DNA of 64,000 bases from Streptomyces prunicolor NBRC 13075 (GCF_000367365.1 NZ_BARF01000128.1:1-64000); one strand, 5' to 3'. Shown: positions 25,564-34,787, counted from the stretch's first letter. A program made the numbers and translations. Notes: generated from the sequence alone by a model not told the origin.

Positions 25564-25628
25564 CGGTTTTCCACGGCGGTTTTCCACGGCGGTTTTCTGC
25601 GGCGGTTTTCTGCGGCGGCTTTCTACGG
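25564..25628 (-). repeat. Five tandem 13-bp repeats after the NTF2-like gene
   Basis: Five contiguous 13-bp units of the type CGGTTTTCCACGG occupy 25564-25628. Copies 1-2 and 3-4 are identical pairs and copy 5 differs at two or three bases. The tract begins three bases after the stop of the minus-strand NTF2-like gene. Too short and too regular for CRISPR. Confidence 0.9.
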
Positions 25629-25631
25629 CGG

Positions 25632-25958
25632 TCAGGCCTGGCCCGTCTCGAAGCGGGCGATCCTGCCGTCGTCGCCGACCGTGAAACTCCACCGGGTGCG
25701 CATCTCGCCCCACGCGTCGTTGGAGTAGCGGGCGACGAGGGCACGGCCGCCTTGGGACTCGCGGTCGACCTCCATGTGGCCGTGGGAGGAGAAGATCTCC
25801 CGGTCGATCCACTCGGCGAGGTCACGGTCGGAGCCGTCGTCCGCCATCGTCGCGCCGGGGGCGAGGACCTCCAGGAAGGCGTCGCGGTCATGGGCGTTGA
25901 CGGCGCTGACGAAGGCCCGGACGGCCGGATCGCTGAGTTTGGCTGGCTGAATCGTCAT
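25632..25958 (-). CDS. NTF2/SnoaL-like fold protein
   Basis: About 108 residues with the NTF2/SnoaL layout: VRAFVSAVNAHDRDAFLEVLAPGATMADDG, then FSSHGHMEVDRESQGG and WSFTVGDDGRIARFETGQA at the end. Such proteins are small cone-shaped enzymes or ligand binders; no catalytic pair is evident. The ATG at 25958 is used, while a GTG at 25982 would add eight residues. Immediately downstream begins the 13-bp tandem repeat. Confidence 0.8.
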   Translation of the reverse strand: MTIQPAKLSDPAVRAFVSAVNAHDRDAFLEVLAPGATMADDGSDRDLAEWIDREIFSSHGHMEVDRESQGGRALVARYSNDAWGEMRTRWSFTVGDDGRIARFETGQA

Positions 25959-26080
25959 GCCGGTCAGACTCACACCGTTCACGGGGGCCCGCCACCCGAA
26001 CGGCGGTCTGCGCAGGCCCGTGGGAGGTCGGAGGTGCGACCGTGGGGAGACCGTCCCCGTCGCCTGTTCAGGGAGTCACC

Positions 26081-26633
<553 letters not shown>

Positions 26634-26647
<14 letters not shown>

Positions 26648-26681
26648 CACGCGGTTCTCTTCGGGAAGCAGGACGCGGTTC
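26634..26681 (+). repeat. 24-bp tandem duplication across the doxX stop
   Basis: 26634-26657 and 26658-26681 are two adjacent 24-bp copies (TCTTCGGGAAGNAGNACGCGG...) with two mismatches. The first contains the doxX TAG; in the second the same position reads CAG. The duplication thus copied the gene end and the spare stop has changed. Confidence 0.85.
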
Positions 26682-26726
26682 GACGAGTAGGTCGGACCGG
26701 TCGGGCGGTGATGGCAGGCTGGGCGT

Positions 26727-27137
26727 ATGAGTGAGCACAACGACCGGGCCGCCGACCTCTGGGCCGGCATCGAGGACCTGTGGACCTGGGTGGACGACAA
26801 CCGTCCGCTGACCGGCGAGGGAGGCGAGAACGGCGGGGCGGGCCTGCTCCTGCGCATGCTGAAGCTGTCCGAGGAGGTCGGTGAGGTCGCCCAGGCGGTG
26901 ATCGGGGCGACCGGGCAGAACCCGCGCAAGGGCGTCACCCACACCTGGGACGACGTGCAGGCGGAACTGTGCGACGTGGTGATCACCGCGCTGGTGGCGC
27001 TGCGCACGCTCACCCCCGATACGCGGCAGGTCTTCACCCGTCACCTGGCCCGGGTCATGGAACGTTCCCTCGGCCCGTCGGCAGTTGTTCACCCCCAGGA
27101 CGTGCCCACACCCCGCGGAGTTGGTGAGGTCCGCTGA
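26727..27137 (+). CDS. MazG-like nucleotide pyrophosphohydrolase
   Basis: 136-residue MazG-like protein. The metal-binding pattern is KLSEEVGEVAQAV followed by the downstream acidic helix DVQAELCDVVITAL, as in all-alpha NTP pyrophosphatases that clear damaged or stress nucleotides. The C-terminal 30 residues are Pro-rich and dispensable-looking. CAGGCT before the ATG is a weak candidate -10. Confidence 0.85.
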   Translation: MSEHNDRAADLWAGIEDLWTWVDDNRPLTGEGGENGGAGLLLRMLKLSEEVGEVAQAVIGATGQNPRKGVTHTWDDVQAELCDVVITALVALRTLTPDTRQVFTRHLARVMERSLGPSAVVHPQDVPTPRGVGEVR

Positions 27138-27174
27138 ACCTTCTCGTCGACACCGAGCCGACGAAGGGGTCCCA

Positions 27175-28596
27175 GTGCAGGACTACGCAGTCTCCAGCGG
27201 AGCGTTCGCCAACAGGCGCAGGACGGTCGCCGTGGCGGGCACCTGCCTCGCCCTCACGGCCCTGGGTCTGAATATGGGCCTGAACAGCCAGGCGCACGCG
27301 GCGAGTTACGGCACCCCGACCATCTCCCTCTCGGCAACGTACCTTTCGGGCGCGGTGGGTGCGGTCGGTGATCCGACGGTCCAGGTGACGGTCGCTCAGA
27401 GCGGCGCGGACGTCGGCGCGTTGACGGTCGCCGCGAGCAAGAGCAGCAAGACGTCCGTGGCGCCGACGAGCGCGGTGACCGTGACGGGCACCGGCGCAAC
27501 CCGCCAACTCGCTGTCACGGCAGCCGCGCAGGGCTATACGGACCTGACGGTGAAGGTCACGGGCCTGGGCGGCAAGACAGCGACGAAGACCCTGCACTAC
27601 GCGGCCTCGGCATCGGTCCAACAGCCCGCCGACACCCGCTACTTCACCGGCTCCAGCGACGCCTCCGCCGCGGTCGACGTGGGCGGCGGCTACATCGTCG
27701 TAGCGGATGACGAGTCCAACGTCCTCCGCCTGTACGACCGTTCGACCTCCGGCGCGCCGATCAAGACCTGGGACTTCAGCGACGACATCGACGTCTCCAA
27801 GGAGATCGACATCGAGGGCGCGGCCCGCGTCGGCGACACGATCTACTGGACCGGCTCGCTGGGCAACAACAAGGACGGCGAGTACAAGGCGCCCCGCAAC
27901 ACGGTCTTCACCACGAAGGTGACCGGCACGGGGGCCAACACGACGCTCTCCTACGGCAGTTCGTACGGCAAGCTGCGCGACGACCTGGTGGCGTGGGACA
28001 AGGCGAACGGCAACCGGTACGGCTTCGCGGCGGGCACCGCGGACGGTCAAATCCCCAAGGAGATCAACGGGTTCAACGTGGAGGGCCTGGAGTTCGCGCC
28101 GGGCTCGACGAGCACGGCGTACCTCGGTTTCCGCGCGCCGCTCGCCCCGGCGGTGGAGGGCGGCAAGGCGCTGCTCGTGCCGGTCACCAACATCGACAAG
28201 GTGGTCGCGAACGGCACCGCCGCGACCTTCGGCACACCGATCGAGCTCGACCTCGGCGGTCTCTCGGTGCGCGACATCCGCAAGAACGCGGCGAACCAGT
28301 ACCTGATCGTCGCCGGTTCCTGGGCCGCCGACGACAACTCGGACCCGTACGCCCTCTACTCCTGGACCGGCAACCCCACCGACCAGCCGGTCAAACTGCG
28401 CGACCTGCCGACGACCGACCCCGGCGCCTGGGAAGCGGTCGTAGACGTACCGGACCTGACAACCTCGGGCGCCCGCGCCCAGCTGATCACCGACGACGGC
28501 GCGGCCGACCTCTACGGCGACGGCACCGAGGCGAAGGACCTCTCCCACGAGGAGTGGAAGAAGTCACGGTCGACCTGGTTCACGGTCACGGGCTGA
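27175..28596 (+). CDS. Secreted DUF3616-like beta-propeller protein
   Basis: 473-residue exported protein. Signal peptide region RRRTVAVAGTCLALTALGLN ending SQAHAA, then an Ig-like or bacterial beta-sandwich domain (residues about 40-145). A WD/phytase-like propeller with IDIEGAARVGDTIYWTGSLG and NGFNVEGLEFAPGSTSTAYL follows, resembling DUF3616. Enzymatic role unknown. GTG 27175 is chosen because AGGGG stands six bases upstream; upstream starts overlap the MazG-like gene. Confidence 0.8.
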   Translation: MQDYAVSSGAFANRRRTVAVAGTCLALTALGLNMGLNSQAHAASYGTPTISLSATYLSGAVGAVGDPTVQVTVAQSGADVGALTVAASKSSKTSVAPTSAVTVTGTGATRQLAVTAAAQGYTDLTVKVTGLGGKTATKTLHYAASASVQQPADTRYFTGSSDASAAVDVGGGYIVVADDESNVLRLYDRSTSGAPIKTWDFSDDIDVSKEIDIEGAARVGDTIYWTGSLGNNKDGEYKAPRNTVFTTKVTGTGANTTLSYGSSYGKLRDDLVAWDKANGNRYGFAAGTADGQIPKEINGFNVEGLEFAPGSTSTAYLGFRAPLAPAVEGGKALLVPVTNIDKVVANGTAATFGTPIELDLGGLSVRDIRKNAANQYLIVAGSWAADDNSDPYALYSWTGNPTDQPVKLRDLPTTDPGAWEAVVDVPDLTTSGARAQLITDDGAADLYGDGTEAKDLSHEEWKKSRSTWFTVTG

Positions 28597-28691
28597 CGGC
28601 AACGGCTGCCGCGCGCCCCGCCGGGAGGCCGGGTGCGTGGCGGCCTGGCACGCTGGTCCTCGACAACACCGTCGAGGACGAAAGCCGAGTC

Positions 28692-29597
28692 ATGACCTCC
28701 GAAAAGCTCACCGTAGGCGTCCTGGGCACCGGCATCATGGGCGCCGCGATGGCCCGCAACCTCGCCCGCGCCGGGCACACCGTGCACGCCTGGAACCGGA
28801 CCCGTGCCAAGGCCGAGCCCCTGGCCGCCGACGGCGCGCACGTCAGCGGCACGGTGGCCGACGCCGTACGTGACGCGGACGTGATCCTCACGATGCTCTA
28901 CGACGGCGACGCCGTGCTGGATGTGATGCGCGAGGCCGCCCCCGTGCTGCGGCCCGGCGCCGCGTGGATCCAGTCGACGACCTCCAGCCTCGAATCGGTG
29001 GGCGAACTGGCCGAGTTCGCGAACCGGCACGACCTCGTCTTCTACGACGCCCCCGTCCTCGGCACCCGCCAGCCCGCCGAGGCCGGTCAACTGACCGTCC
29101 TGGCGGCGGGTCCGGTGAGCGGCCGCGAGACGGTGACCCCGGTGTTCGACGCGGTCGGCGCCCGCACGATGTGGGTCGGCGAGGAGGGCGCGGCGGCGAC
29201 GGCGACCCGGCTGAAGCTGGTGGCCAACAGCTGGGTGCTGGCCGTGACGAACGCGGCGGGCGAGGCTCTGGCGTTGTCCAAGGGCCTGGGCGTGGACCCG
29301 CAGGACTTCCTCGGCCTCATCGCCGGCGGTCCCCTCGACATGGGGTATCTGCACGCCAAGTCGGCCGCCATCCTCAACGACCAGCTGACTCCGGCGAGTT
29401 TCGCGGTCACTACGGCCGAGAAGGATGCCCGGCTGATCGTGCAGGCGGGCGCGGCCAACGGCGTTCGGCTGGACGTGGCCGCGGCGAGTGCGGAACGGTT
29501 CGCGCGGGCGGCGGCGCAGGGGCATGGGGACGAGGACATGGCGGCGGCGTATTTCGCGAGCTTCGAGGAGGGCGCGGGCGAGAAGCCGGGCGACTGA
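28692..29597 (+). CDS. NAD(P)-dependent 3-hydroxyisobutyrate-dehydrogenase-like enzyme
   Basis: 301-residue beta-hydroxyacid dehydrogenase. Rossmann motif GVLGTGIMGAAMARNLARAG at the N-terminus and the C-terminal all-helical domain with KLVANSWVLAVTNAAGEALAL, where the Lys is the catalytic residue of this family. The middle segment DAPVLGTRQPAEAGQLTVLAAG is the substrate motif (G-T replacing the usual S-G). Acts on a small hydroxyacid, identity not determinable. Confidence 0.9.
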   Translation: MTSEKLTVGVLGTGIMGAAMARNLARAGHTVHAWNRTRAKAEPLAADGAHVSGTVADAVRDADVILTMLYDGDAVLDVMREAAPVLRPGAAWIQSTTSSLESVGELAEFANRHDLVFYDAPVLGTRQPAEAGQLTVLAAGPVSGRETVTPVFDAVGARTMWVGEEGAAATATRLKLVANSWVLAVTNAAGEALALSKGLGVDPQDFLGLIAGGPLDMGYLHAKSAAILNDQLTPASFAVTTAEKDARLIVQAGAANGVRLDVAAASAERFARAAAQGHGDEDMAAAYFASFEEGAGEKPGD

Positions 29598-29712
29598 GCG
29601 TCACCATTGCGTCACAGGTGGTGCACGGGCGAAACCCTGGGTGCGACGGACCTGTCTCTCTCCGCGAGTGCCGGTGAGAGCCGGTCCGTGCACAGCAAGT
29701 TCGGGGGACGTC

Positions 29713-30369
29713 ATGCAGAAGAGCAGCATCAGCATCCGTAGGGGCGCGATGGCGGTGGCCGTGGTGTCGGTGGCGGCGGCGATGATGACGGGGTGTCAGC
29801 CGGGCGACGCGGAGACCGGGTCCGACGACGTGACGTCGACGGCGCCGACCGCGACCAGTTCCTCCCCCATCTCCTCCCCCGTCTCCTCCACGTCCACGGG
29901 CACGTCCGGGTCCACGGGTACGTCGGTGAAGACCTGCGCGCCGAACTCCCTGAAGGCCAGCGCCTATCAGGCCGCCGACCGCCCCACCGGTACCGGGACC
30001 GGCGCCGCGATCGTCCAGTTCACCAACACCACCGCCAAGCCCTGCGTCCTCCAGGGCCACCCCACCGTCGCCGGCGCCGCGAACGGTTCCCCGGAGCTCA
30101 ATGTCCCGCTCCAGGTCACCCCCGTCGGCTCCGCCTCCCCCGTGAAACTCGCCCCCGGCGCCCAGGCCTGGCTGAAGCTGACCTTCGTGCAGGTGCAGGG
30201 CGAGGGCGACGGCTACTGCGAGTCCGGTTCGGCGCCCGTCGTGTACCCGACGATGGTGATCGGCCTGCCGAACTCCGGCGCACACCAAGTCGCCCTGGAT
30301 GATGGCCAGTTCGCGGAGTGCGACGGCACGCTGACCGCTACGGCCGTGACGGCGACGAAGCCCTCATGA
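29713..30369 (+). CDS. DUF4232-containing lipoprotein
   Basis: 218-residue lipoprotein with lipobox MTGC, a Ser/Thr/Pro-rich linker and a DUF4232 domain (TCAPNSLKASAYQAADRPTG, VQFTNTTAKPCVLQGHPTV, VYPTMVIGLPNSG). The domain is a beta-sandwich common on Streptomyces surfaces with unknown ligand. No neighbour suggests a pathway. Confidence 0.88.
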   Translation: MQKSSISIRRGAMAVAVVSVAAAMMTGCQPGDAETGSDDVTSTAPTATSSSPISSPVSSTSTGTSGSTGTSVKTCAPNSLKASAYQAADRPTGTGTGAAIVQFTNTTAKPCVLQGHPTVAGAANGSPELNVPLQVTPVGSASPVKLAPGAQAWLKLTFVQVQGEGDGYCESGSAPVVYPTMVIGLPNSGAHQVALDDGQFAECDGTLTATAVTATKPS

Positions 30370-30395
30370 CCGTATGACCGTACGGCTGAAGCCAG

Positions 30396-30983
30396 TTACA
30401 CCGGCTGGCGGTCCCCCGACGCCTCCGCCGCCAGCCCCCGCATGACGTGTTCGAGGAGCGCGAGCAGCACCGTCTTCACCGACTCCCGGTCGCGGGCGTC
30501 GCACAGCACGAGCGGTATGTCGGGGGCGAGGTCGAGCGCGGCGCGGATCTCCTCGGGGTCCTCCTCGCAGACGCCGTTGAAGCAGTTGACGTCCACGGCG
30601 AAGGGGATGCCGCGGTGCTCGAAGAAGTCGACGGAGGGGAAGCAGTTCTCCAGGCGGCGGGTGTCGGCGAGGACGACCGCGCCGAGCACGCCGCGGGACA
30701 GGTCGTCCCACATGAACCAGAACCGGTCCTGGCCGGGGGCCCCGAAGAGGTAGACCACGAGGGCCGAACCCAGCGTGATCCGGCCGAAGTCCATGGCGAC
30801 CGTCGTCGTGGTCTTCTGCTCCACCCCGACGAGGTTGTCCACGCCGACGCCGGCCTCGGTGATGAGTTCCTCGGTACGCAGCGGGGTCGTCTCGCTGATC
30901 GCGCCGAAGAGGGTGGCCTTCCCGTCGTCGACCGCGGTCCGTTCGGCGGTCAGCCCGGTGAGCCGCTTCCGTACGGTGGCCAA
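30396..30983 (-). CDS. Orphan conservon-type (CvnD-like) GTPase with degenerate P-loop
   Basis: 195 residues that match Ras-like GTPases of Streptomyces conservons in AISETTPLRTEELITEAGVG, TTVAMDFGRITLGSALVVYLF, GAPGQDRFWFMWDDLS, FFEHRGIPFAVDVNCFNG and VLCDARDRESVK. The expected P-loop GxGVGKTT is replaced by TAVDDGKATLFG: the first Gly and the Thr/Ser after GK are missing. The histidine kinase, roadblock and DUF742 genes of a conservon are absent. It is either a pseudogene or a non-binding relative. Confidence 0.7.
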   Translation of the reverse strand: MATVRKRLTGLTAERTAVDDGKATLFGAISETTPLRTEELITEAGVGVDNLVGVEQKTTTTVAMDFGRITLGSALVVYLFGAPGQDRFWFMWDDLSRGVLGAVVLADTRRLENCFPSVDFFEHRGIPFAVDVNCFNGVCEEDPEEIRAALDLAPDIPLVLCDARDRESVKTVLLALLEHVMRGLAAEASGDRQPV

Positions 30984-31289
30984 CTGGGCCTGGTACTGCG
31001 CCCCGACCGGCCTTCGCGCCCGCCCCCGCCGGCGCGGACGTACCCCGATGTCGGCTCACCTCGCCCACCGGCAGCCGACGGCACGGCGGAGAGGAGGAGC
31101 TGCGGTGAAGAACTGCGACACCGACGTTTTCCCAACCCCTTGGCCACGAAGACGTTTTGGCTGACTACCCAGGGTGAGGCGAGGGGGAAAGGGTAGTTCG
31201 AGGGGCGCAAGGGGCGGAGTGAAGAGTCCGCCGCACTCCGTCAACACCTCCCCCTCCGGGCCACGCAGGGCTGTCACCAGTCGTAACTC
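30984..31289. other. Region without a supported gene, with a doubtful minus-strand frame
   Basis: Upstream DNA of the GTPase. A minus-strand frame at 31056-31292 (MELRLVTALRGPEGEVLTECGG...) starts in the AT-rich region and could be a small acquired gene or a relic, but it matches nothing I recognise and its second half is probably shadow. No other signal seen. Confidence 0.3.
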
Positions 31290-31372
31290 CATTCGATCTC
31301 TGTGTTACTAGCATTGAAGTTACTATGGTTCACTTGACTATGACCAATACTAGTAGCACGGGCTAGGTTCGA
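31290..31372 (+). promoter_or_regulatory. AT-rich palindromic regulatory region of the DUF234 ATPase gene
   Basis: About 80 bp of unusually AT-rich DNA directly upstream of the ATPase gene. TACTAGCATTG (31306-31316) and CAATACTAGTA (31345-31355) are inverted 11-bp arms with one mismatch, and ACTATG is repeated twice in the spacer. TTGACT at 31334-31339 may be a -35. The composition suggests acquired DNA and an autoregulatory operator. Confidence 0.5.
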
Positions 31373-31397
31373 TGCCAGCAAGACCGAGGGGTGCGCC

Positions 31398-32837
31398 ATG
31401 GCGGGTTTCGTAGGCCGCGAGTCCGAGCTGGCCGCGCTGGAGCGCCACCTCGCGTGGGTGCGCGAGGGCCGGGGCGACCAGCGCGGCCGGGCCCTGCTGC
31501 TCCGGGGCCGGCGCAGGGTCGGCAAGTCCCGGCTGGTGGACCTCTTCTGTGAGCGCGCCCAGGTGCCGTACGTCGTGCATCAGGCCACCCGCGGCGAGGA
31601 CGCCCACCGGGAACGGGCCCGTTTCCTCACCGAGGTGCGGCACTCCTCGCTGCCGGACACCGCCCTCCTCGCCGGCGTCACCACGGTCGCCGAGTGGGAC
31701 ACCGCCCTGCGCCAGCTCGCCGCGGTGCTCCCGGACGACACCCCCAGCATCGTCGTCCTCGACGAACTGCCCTGGATGCTGGAGGGCGACCCGGTGCTGG
31801 AAGGCACCCTGCAGACCGTGTGGGACCGGGTGCTGAGCCGGAAACCGGTGCTGCTCGTCCTCATCGGCAGCGACCTGGCGATGATGGAACAGCTCTCCGC
31901 CTACGGCCGCCCCTTCCATCAGCGCGGCATCGAGATGGTGTTGACGTCCCTCTCCCCGGCCGAGGTCATGGCGATGACCGGGCTCCCCGCCGCGGACGCC
32001 TTCGACGCCCATCTGATCACCGGCGGCCTGCCGCTCGTCTGCCAGGAGTGGCGGGAGGGCGAGTCCCGTACCGACTTCCTCGCGCGTGCCCTCGACGACC
32101 CCACCTCCCCGCTCCTGGTCTCCGGCGAGCGTGTGCTGGCCGCGGAGTTCCCCGCCGCCCTCCAGGCCAGGCACGTGCTCTCCGTGATCGGCAGCGGCGA
32201 ACGGACCTTCGGGACGATCGCCGCGAGGGCGGGCTCGTCCGGCCGGCCGCTCCAGCCCGGCTCGCTCAACGCGGCGCTGCGCACCCTCGCGGACAAGCGG
32301 CTCATCGCCGTGGACACTCCCCTGTCCACCCGGCCCGGAGACCGCGACCGCCGCTACCGCGTCGCCGACCCCTACCTCCGGTTCTGGCTGGCCTTCCTGG
32401 AGCGGGGCATCCCGGAGATCGAGCGTGGGCGCGGGCGGATCGTGAGCGACGCCGTCGAACGCGGCTGGACCTCATGGCGCGGACGGGCGATCGAACCCGT
32501 CGTCAGGGAGTCCCTGGCCCGGCTGCTCCCCGACCGCACCTGGCCGCAGGTCCGGGAGGTGGGCGGCTGGTGGCCCCGGACGAACAACCCGGAGGTCGAC
32601 CTGGTGGGGGCGGACCGTTCGCCGGCCCGCGAGATCGCCTTCGTCGGCTCGATCAAGTGGCACGAGCGGGGGCCCTTCGACCACCGGGCCCTGGCCTCTC
32701 TGGCCCGGGACGCGATGGCCGTGCCCGGCGCCGACGAGGACACTCCGCTGGTCGCGGTCTCCCGGTGCGGGTTCGCGGTGGACGGGCTGGTGTCGGCGTA
32801 CGGGCCGGAGCGGCTGATGGAGGGCTGGGGCGGCTGA
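31398..32837 (+). CDS. ATP-binding protein with DUF234 C-terminal nuclease-like domain
   Basis: 479-residue archaeal-type STAND/AAA ATPase. The N-terminus is FVGRESELAALE, followed by P-loop LRGRRRVGKSRLVDLF, Walker B SIVVLDELPWML, sensor LIGSDLAMM and a winged-helix arginine-finger region (RYRVADPYLRFWL). The C-terminal DUF234 domain has the PD-(D/E)xK-like pattern NPEVDLVGA...IAFVGSIKW. These genes are often mobile; biological role unclear, defence or DNA processing. The gene lies behind an AT-rich segment and its 3' end is a 20-bp tandem repeat. Confidence 0.85.
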   Translation: MAGFVGRESELAALERHLAWVREGRGDQRGRALLLRGRRRVGKSRLVDLFCERAQVPYVVHQATRGEDAHRERARFLTEVRHSSLPDTALLAGVTTVAEWDTALRQLAAVLPDDTPSIVVLDELPWMLEGDPVLEGTLQTVWDRVLSRKPVLLVLIGSDLAMMEQLSAYGRPFHQRGIEMVLTSLSPAEVMAMTGLPAADAFDAHLITGGLPLVCQEWREGESRTDFLARALDDPTSPLLVSGERVLAAEFPAALQARHVLSVIGSGERTFGTIAARAGSSGRPLQPGSLNAALRTLADKRLIAVDTPLSTRPGDRDRRYRVADPYLRFWLAFLERGIPEIERGRGRIVSDAVERGWTSWRGRAIEPVVRESLARLLPDRTWPQVREVGGWWPRTNNPEVDLVGADRSPAREIAFVGSIKWHERGPFDHRALASLARDAMAVPGADEDTPLVAVSRCGFAVDGLVSAYGPERLMEGWGG

Positions 32838-32900
32838 CGGGGGGCTGGGGCGGCTGACGGGGGGCCAGGGCGGTTGATCAAGGGCTAGCGCGGCTGACGG
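32821..32900 (+). repeat. Four tandem 20-bp repeats spanning the ATPase gene end
   Basis: Four 20-bp units starting at 32821, 32841, 32861 and 32881 (consensus GGGGCTGGGGCGGCTGACGG). The first unit contains the last codons and TGA stop of the ATPase gene, and later units carry TGA at the same phase. Units 3 and 4 are more diverged. This looks like successive 3'-terminal duplications. Confidence 0.9.
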
Positions 32901-32960
32901 AGCACCGCGTGCCGCGCCAAGTTGGGCGTACGCGCTCAACCACCCCCGGATCCCGCCCCC

Positions 32961-34733
32961 TCACCCCCTCCCCGGCGCCCCCAACAACCCCTCACTCTGC
33001 GCCCCCAGCCACGTCATCCCATACGTCTCCGCCCCCCGAGACGCCTCCCGCAGCAACCGCACCGCGTTCGGCTCGCTCCCCGGGCCGCCCACGCGGCGCA
33101 CGGCGCGGGCCTGGGCCAGGCGGAGGCGGGCGAGTTCCGGCTGGGAGGAGCGGGCCGGGATCGCGGCCCGGCGGAAGTGTTCGAGGGCGGTCTCCGGTTC
33201 GCCCGCGGCCAGGGCGAGGACGCCGCAGGCGCGGGCGGTCGGGCCGACGAGGACGCTGGGCCAGCCGCCCAGGGCGATCTGCTCGCCGTCGTGCGGCGCG
33301 AGGCGTGCGCGCAGTACGGGCAGCACCGGTGCCAACTCCGTGTCGAATCCGCCCTGGAGGTCCAGCGCCGCGCAGACCTCCGCCAGCAGGACGAGCGCGG
33401 GGACGGCCCAGCCCGACGGCGGGAACCGGTCGACGTCGGCGACGCAGCCGAGGAGGAGGTCCGCGCCCTCGGCGTACTGCCCGGTCTCGCACAGGGCGAG
33501 GGCCAGGCCGGCCCGCCAGATCGGGAAGTAGGCGTGGCGCTCGACGTCGCCGGCCAGGTCGGAGGTGAACAGTTCGGCCAGTCTGCCCTGTTGTCGCAGC
33601 AGCCAGTAGGCCTGGCCGAGGCGGGTCTGGGTGAGGTTGTCCGCGGGGACTGCGTAGTCGGCGCGGAGCAGTTCGATGAACTTCAGCGACTCCACGAAGA
33701 TCCACTCGGCGGCGGCGTCGAACCGGCCGTGCCACAGGTCGAGCAGGGCGTCGAGGGTGTGCCGCTGCCAGAGGGCGAGGGCACTGTGGGTGTCCGCGGC
33801 GTGCTTGCGGTACTGGTTCGCGGTGGCGAGGGCGCTGAAGATCCTGCCGTTGCGGAGCTGGTCGATGGCGACGGCCATCAGGGCCTCGCCGCGGAAGTAC
33901 GGCGAGTCGTGCCGGGCGGCGGCTTCGCGCAGCCGCTCGGAGAGCGTCAGCGACTCGGGGGCCGGCATGAAGTCGTAGCGTGCCCAGCGACATTCGGTGA
34001 GGACCTCGCAGCGCACCTCGCCGTCGCCGTCGTCGGGTAATCGGCGCAGGGTGTCCTCGGCGAGCCGCGCTCCCTCGGCGGGCCCCGCGAGTCCGGCCGC
34101 GGTGTCCTGGCTGACCGCCAGGGCCATCTTCTTCGCCAGGTGCGCTTCGAGCCGCAGCCGCAAGCCCGCCGCTTCCGCGCTGCCGTCGCCGTCCAGCGCG
34201 GCCAGGCAGCCCCGGAGCGACTGCAGCAGCTCGCGGTCGGCCTGCCCGGGATCGGACCAGCGCCGGGCCATCCTGATCACGGCCTCGGCCTGCGCCCGCG
34301 GATCGCCCTCGGCGCCGCGGTACGCGGCGGTGTAGTGCCGTTCGGCCTCCCGCATCTCGCCCGCGGTATGGCTGAGGTCACCGCGCCGCAGCAGCCGGCG
34401 GAACTCCGCGCGGTCCGGCCCGCCGGCCGAACGCCCGTCCCGCTCGGGCGACTTGACCGCCCCGGCGGCCCGCTCACCGGCCCCGCCCCGGACCGCTTTC
34501 GGTACGGCGTCGGAGCCCGGCAGCGGCGCCAGCCCGACCAGCGCGCCCTTCGCACCCAGCACCTCGTCGCACAGCTGGGCCAACTCCAGGGACGCCCTGC
34601 GGCGCCCGTTCTCCACGCGGCTCAGGAAGCTGCGGCTGCAGTACACCTTGCCGGCCAGCTCACTCAGCGACATGCCTGCCGCGATGCGGCGCCGACGTAA
34701 CTCGGCGCCGAACCCGTCGTACTCGATGACCAT
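32961..34733 (-). CDS. XRE-family regulator with TPR-like C-terminal domain
   Basis: 590-residue regulator. An N-terminal HTH (GAELRRRRIAAGMSLSELAGKVY, SRSFLSRVENGRRRASLE) is followed by some 500 residues of helical tetratricopeptide-like repeats (RGEALMAVAIDQLRNGRIFSALATA and similar). Such proteins sense a peptide or small ligand through the TPR part, as in BldD/Rap-like or NsdA-like regulators. Start ATG 34733. A perfect inverted repeat stands 26 bp upstream and is the likely autoregulatory operator. Confidence 0.85.
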   Translation of the reverse strand: MVIEYDGFGAELRRRRIAAGMSLSELAGKVYCSRSFLSRVENGRRRASLELAQLCDEVLGAKGALVGLAPLPGSDAVPKAVRGGAGERAAGAVKSPERDGRSAGGPDRAEFRRLLRRGDLSHTAGEMREAERHYTAAYRGAEGDPRAQAEAVIRMARRWSDPGQADRELLQSLRGCLAALDGDGSAEAAGLRLRLEAHLAKKMALAVSQDTAAGLAGPAEGARLAEDTLRRLPDDGDGEVRCEVLTECRWARYDFMPAPESLTLSERLREAAARHDSPYFRGEALMAVAIDQLRNGRIFSALATANQYRKHAADTHSALALWQRHTLDALLDLWHGRFDAAAEWIFVESLKFIELLRADYAVPADNLTQTRLGQAYWLLRQQGRLAELFTSDLAGDVERHAYFPIWRAGLALALCETGQYAEGADLLLGCVADVDRFPPSGWAVPALVLLAEVCAALDLQGGFDTELAPVLPVLRARLAPHDGEQIALGGWPSVLVGPTARACGVLALAAGEPETALEHFRRAAIPARSSQPELARLRLAQARAVRRVGGPGSEPNAVRLLREASRGAETYGMTWLGAQSEGLLGAPGRG

Positions 34734-34758
34734 CCCCCCAACAACACACCGCCCGAAC

Positions 34759-34787
34759 GGTGTTGCCAAATACCCGCTGGCAACACC
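34759..34787 (-). promoter_or_regulatory. Perfect 10-bp inverted repeat upstream of the XRE-TPR gene
   Basis: GGTGTTGCCA (34759-34768) and TGGCAACACC (34778-34787) flank a nine-base AT-richer spacer (AATACCCGC). The arms are perfect and stand 26 bp before the start codon, as expected of a dimeric operator for the divergent or own regulator. Confidence 0.7.

Noticed and set aside
25564..25628. CRISPR-like repeat array
   Set aside because: Repeats are 13 bp with no spacers, so this is a simple tandem repeat, not CRISPR.
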